Notes under the pieces: generated by a model | Database searches by the model: none | What the model was told of the DNA's origin: nothing | The model's input: the letters and a program-made list of their open reading frames with translations, nothing else | Translations under genes and position numbers: made by a program | Part shown: positions 60,590 to 64,000 of the stretch, piece after piece | Layout of the letters: each line of letters starts with the position of its first letter | Position numbering within the stretch: position 1 is the stretch's first letter | Assembly: GCF_019578655.1 (NCBI RefSeq) | Contig: NC_063265.1 | Span: forward strand, 21,004,285 to 21,068,284 | Direction: 5' to 3' | DNA length: 64,000 nt | Origin: Ricinus communis | Lineage: Eukaryota > Streptophyta > Magnoliopsida > Malpighiales > Euphorbiaceae

Positions 60590-62497
60590 CTATTTGATAC
60601 ATGCCCTACCTTTTTTCATTTTGGCATGAAGAGTATTGAGTAAAGAATAGATAAGGTTAGACTGAGAATGAGACTTGTCACGAGCTAAGAACACATGAAC
60701 CCTATTCTCAACTTCAATCCAACTGCAACCAGGCTGTTTCTTTAATCCCTTATCCTTCATTTTTAACCTCACTCTTGCAGCTTCTTTCCATTTCCCACTA
60801 AAAGCATATATGTTGGACAACAGCAAATAAGTGCCTGCATTTTCTGGCTCCTTCTTTGAGAGCTCTTTTGCAGCCAACTTCCCTATTTTCAGGTCCCCGT
60901 GGACATTACATCCGGCCAGAAGAGCTGCCCAAATGGATGTTGATGCCTTAGCCCTGAGATGCTCAATTAAGTCAAAAGCCTCCTTGAGCCTCCCCGCTCG
61001 ACCACATAGATCTACCAGACATGTGTAATGATCTTCTCTTACTTGTATGGACTTATCTTTTACAAGTTCTTGAAAGTACGATAGTCCTTCCTTCACCAAA
61101 CCAGCATGACTGCATGCAGACAGCAATCCTACATAGCTAATATCATCAGGTTCAAACCCTAGAGCTCGCATTTCATTAAACAAGTTGATTGCTTCCTTTC
61201 CACACCCATGGTGTGCATAGGCTGCAACCATGCAATTCCAAGAAACCAAATCCCTCTGGCTTGTCGTTCTGTTGTCAAACATCTTCCTCGCCATATCCAG
61301 TTCCCCACATTTTGAGTACATATTTATGAGTGCAGATACAACAAATGGCATATCCTGATAAACTGTTTTACTTATCATTTGATGAACTTGCTGTCCTTCA
61401 CCAAGACCAGCCAAGTCACTGCAAGCTCCCAAAACATTCACAAAAGTTCCCTCATTAGGCATCACTCCACCGTCTCTTATCATTTCCATAAAGATATTCA
61501 ATGCTGCTTCACTTTCCCCCTCTTGGACATACCCAGTAATCATTGTAGTCCATGATACAACATTTTTTTCAGGCATCTCATCTAACAATTTTCTTGCCAG
61601 CTTTAGCTCTTTATTCTGAATAAAGCCTGTGATCATTGTATTCCACGATGGCAGATCCCTTTCAGGCATTCTCTCAAACAACTCAAAAGCCTCAACCAAC
61701 CTCATATTCTTCGCATACCCAGTAATCATCGCATTCCATGACACCACATTCCTCTCCGGCATTTTATCAAAAATCTTCCTAGCCTCATCGATCCGACCAT
61801 TCCTGGCTAATCCTGCAACCATTGCAGTCCATGAAATCACATCCCTTTTAGGCATTTCATCAAACAATCTCCTTGCCTCATCCACCCTCCCACATTGTGC
61901 CAATGCTGTGATCACCGTGTTCCACGAAACCACATTCTTCTCAGGCATTCTCTCAAACATCTCACGAGCTTTATCTACCTTGCCACGTTGGCAATACCCG
62001 TCAATCATAGTGTTCCATGAAACAACATTCTTCACTGGCATGGCCTCAAATAACCTTTCGGCTTCCAAAACCTGATTCAGTCTCATATATCCACTAACCA
62101 TGGCAGTCCAAGTAACCACATTTTTCATCGCATCAGCTCTGTCAAATAACCTCCTTGCTTCAACAATCAACCTACACTTGATATATCCAGTAATAACAGT
62201 TGTCCAGGTAATCACATCTCTCTCAAGCATTCGATCAAACACTTGACGTGCTTCATTGATTTTTCCCTCCCTAAAAAGTTTTGTGATATGCCAATTGAAC
62301 CGTGCCACCTCGGAACTGGCGCTATGATGTCCATCTGGCAACGAGATTCTGGGAGTAACAGTTGAATAATTTATTGAGAAAGAAAGCAACTTGAGATTGC
62401 ATAATATGGGTCGTTTGCTGGCTTTTCTTGAACGTGAAAATGCAACGGACACTCGGAACAACGATGGCATATCAATAAATTTTCTTCTTAAAACCAT
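60590..62497 (-). CDS. COD1: PLS-class pentatricopeptide repeat protein, COD1-like
   Basis: Intronless, 635 aa. The basic, Ser-rich N-terminus (about 1-50) looks like a mitochondrial presequence. From about residue 90 there are seven or eight nearly contiguous ~31-aa S-type PPR motifs with the (D/N)V(V/I)(S/T)W(N/T) start and (L/M)F(D/E)(R/E)MP(E/K) end, then P-L-S triplets and an E/E+ tail (IWAALLAGCNVHGD...KEPENAGTYLLLSNIYA...KKQPGCSWIE), with no DYW deaminase domain. The motif order and sequence match Arabidopsis At2g35030 as I remember it, which is reported as COD1 (CYTOCHROME C OXIDASE DEFICIENT 1), an editing factor for cox2 and nad4 transcripts. Orthology is inferred. ATG 62497 is the first in frame; a second Met lies 9 codons on. 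Confidence 0.9.
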   Translation of the reverse strand: MVLRRKFIDMPSLFRVSVAFSRSRKASKRPILCNLKLLSFSINYSTVTPRISLPDGHHSASSEVARFNWHITKLFREGKINEARQVFDRMLERDVITWTTVITGYIKCRLIVEARRLFDRADAMKNVVTWTAMVSGYMRLNQVLEAERLFEAMPVKNVVSWNTMIDGYCQRGKVDKAREMFERMPEKNVVSWNTVITALAQCGRVDEARRLFDEMPKRDVISWTAMVAGLARNGRIDEARKIFDKMPERNVVSWNAMITGYAKNMRLVEAFELFERMPERDLPSWNTMITGFIQNKELKLARKLLDEMPEKNVVSWTTMITGYVQEGESEAALNIFMEMIRDGGVMPNEGTFVNVLGACSDLAGLGEGQQVHQMISKTVYQDMPFVVSALINMYSKCGELDMARKMFDNRTTSQRDLVSWNCMVAAYAHHGCGKEAINLFNEMRALGFEPDDISYVGLLSACSHAGLVKEGLSYFQELVKDKSIQVREDHYTCLVDLCGRAGRLKEAFDLIEHLRAKASTSIWAALLAGCNVHGDLKIGKLAAKELSKKEPENAGTYLLLSNIYAFSGKWKEAARVRLKMKDKGLKKQPGCSWIEVENRVHVFLARDKSHSQSNLIYSLLNTLHAKMKKGRACIK

Positions 62498-62997
62498 GAA
62501 TTTGGGGAAGAACAGAGAAATACAACAAGTGGGTCAATACGGATATCATACAAAATTAGTGTTCGAGTCAGAGATAAGAGAAGAGAACCGAAGTTGGAAG
62601 CTTTTCCAATCCAAAACCAGCTATACAGTTACACTCAAAACTCCAGTATCCCAAAATCATACAGTAACATAGTTAAGCAAGGCCATAACAAATTTCACTA
62701 TAATGGGGGGCTAGGCAATAAAGGGATTTATTTTTTTCTTTTTACAACTTTTCCAGGAAGATTTAACTTGAAGAAGGGATCTGCAAAAGGAAATCAACTT
62801 GAGCGCAAAAGGAAATCAACTTGAGCTAAATCTATCTACAGTTTGTACTCCCGATATTTTCACCGCTGGTACAATTGAAATGTTGCTATTTTTACAACAT
62901 TGTGACTTTAGAAGCTTTTGACATTCCTGTCCAAAAGAGATTCTAACCACAGCGAATAATCTACGAACAGCGTTCATTTTCTGAAATTAAGATGGGT
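62498..62997. other. PPR upstream region
   Basis: Probable promoter and 5'UTR of the PPR gene (read leftward). Frames at 62391-62672 and 62594-62824 lack recognisable content. Confidence 0.4.
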
Positions 62998-63060
62998 TTA
63001 GAGCTCCAGCTTTGATACAAGTTTCCTCTCAACCTTCTTCATTCTTTTTCTCTGTATGAT
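62998..63060 (-). CDS. Possible 3'-terminal exon of an unidentified gene
   Basis: Reading leftward, a good acceptor (tttacttgtgcag) at 63061 opens a 20-codon lysine/arginine-rich frame, IIQRKRMKKVERKLVSKLEL, ending in TAA at 62998. The pyrimidine-rich acceptor and lysine-rich, codon-like composition suggest a genuine last exon whose upstream exons lie further right or beyond the window. I do not recognise the protein and the phase is unproven. If real, its transcript runs the same way as the PPR gene. Confidence 0.3.
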   Translation of the reverse strand: MIQRKRMKKVERKLVSKLEL

Positions 63061-64000
63061 CTGCACAAGTAAATTAAATACAGCAAGTACATCACCATTT
63101 TGATGTGATTAGAAAAATTCCAGCTTTAATGCTGCACTTAACTGGAAACTTTGACCACATGATTAAGAAAACCACACATTTTGTTTTGTTGCCACACATA
63201 GAATAATAATTGATGCTAAATGAAATAACTAAACCAATATTCTAGCGAAGCTTCACAATTTGTATTTACAGGTGAACTTTTACTGTTTTTCTCTATAATC
63301 TCTCATCATTGTTAACGCGTGTCCAGTGAGGCTGATAGGAATGTCATAAGCACCAATCAAAAAGAAAAGAAATTATATACTGCAAACATGGTTCAAATGA
63401 GGAAAAAGCTCCCAGACAAAGAAGAGGAAGACACCACTCATGATTCACCAAACCAGAACTTCAGCTTTTTACAATGCCCAGTAACCTAAAGAGTTGGAGG
63501 GCCACCATCTTAATGCCAACTCAGAGATCAAGGTAATATAGCCACCTCACAAATCACAGGTCGTGCAGTCATTAAAATGCCCATATAGATTACTCTATAT
63601 AAAGGACAATAACTTGTCCTCAATAACTCATCCTGTATGCCTGGTGAATCAAATACTTAATAATTCCCGAAAACTTGTAACAATTGTTGTAGACTGAGAG
63701 AAGCCCGCAACTATAACCCATGCTCGTATTTAGAAAAATCAAAGCTTCAAGGAATGCATTGGAAATGACAGTATTTTTTCTTTTAACAAACCAAAGTTAC
63801 CTAATCTCAGAAGTAGCATGCAGCCACTGTAAATTACTAAATTGCAAATGATCATAACCAAATAACTACATGCGGAGTACACAATAGAATCACCAAGTTT
63901 AGTTTAGCATTTTGGCACATTAGAATTACCCAGACAATATAACTAAAAGGTCAAAAACATGAACTAGGTGTGTATGCTCTCGTGCTGCCAAGTTTCAGAC
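63061..64000. other. Unassigned right edge, possibly intron
   Basis: Moderately AT-rich, with no long frame. If the exon at 62998-63060 is real, this would be its upstream intron(s). Confidence 0.3.

Noticed and set aside
61629..62075. 148-aa plus-strand frame opposite the PPR gene
   Set aside because: A mirror of the repetitive PPR coding sequence; no independent support.

Overview
The window is nuclear DNA from a flowering plant, most likely a eudicot. It holds intron-containing genes with GT-AG splice sites, plant-specific products (augmin subunit 1, the Pol V-type RPB5 subunit, a PLS-class PPR protein, a plant glutaredoxin-like protein with a CxxC zinc domain) and typical plant transposons (Ty1/copia, Ty3/gypsy, LINE, MULE, TRIM/Cassandra, hAT-like MITE). 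A rosid such as a member of Malpighiales is a guess. Intergenic DNA is very AT-rich.

Genes sit in two islands. The left island (8.2-16.1 kb) has FIS1 (+, five exons, 167 aa, mitochondrial/peroxisomal fission adaptor) and AUG1 (-, six exons, 304 aa, augmin microtubule-nucleation complex); they converge. The right island (53.0-63.1 kb) has a glutaredoxin-like gene (+, one exon, 426 aa), NRPE5 (+, four exons, 238 aa, Pol V subunit of RNA-directed DNA methylation) and a COD1-like PPR gene (-, one exon, 635 aa, mitochondrial RNA editing type). A possible terminal exon of another minus-strand gene lies at 62998-63060. From memory, the Arabidopsis counterparts of FIS1, AUG1, GRX and NRPE5 lie in two duplicated segments (At3g57070-57090 and At2g41330-41350), so this looks like the less fractionated ancestral cluster.

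Between the islands, 16.2-52.6 kb is a transposon graveyard. In order it holds: a MULE with about 180-bp terminal inverted repeats and a MuDR N-terminal remnant (16.5-18.3 kb); a Ty1/copia element with both LTRs, a primer-binding site and mutated catalytic residues (20.1-24.9 kb); a promoter-like possible solo LTR (27-28.2 kb); a 0.7-kb tandem duplication whose second copy carries a Cassandra TRIM array of three LTRs (30.1-32.9 kb); a MULE transposase pseudogene (34.9-36.8 kb); a gypsy-type LTR end (about 37-39.2 kb); a hAT-like MITE (39.9-40.6 kb); a fold-back element with arms of 0.4-0.5 kb (43.3-44.5 kb); a LINE remnant (44.5-46.9 kb); and a long-TIR element split by an Athila/Tat-like gypsy derivative (47.0-51.3 kb).

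The first 8 kb is AT-rich repeat DNA, including a near-perfect 308-bp hairpin, a SINE-like piece with a (TA)n tract, and a degenerate tandem array that runs to within about 80 bp of the FIS1 start codon. I found no novel enzymatic system. The most notable items are the Cassandra array with a reconstructable empty site, the fold-back elements, the TRIM inside an intron of the silencing gene NRPE5, and the split ancestral gene cluster. All protein identifications come from recognition by eye.
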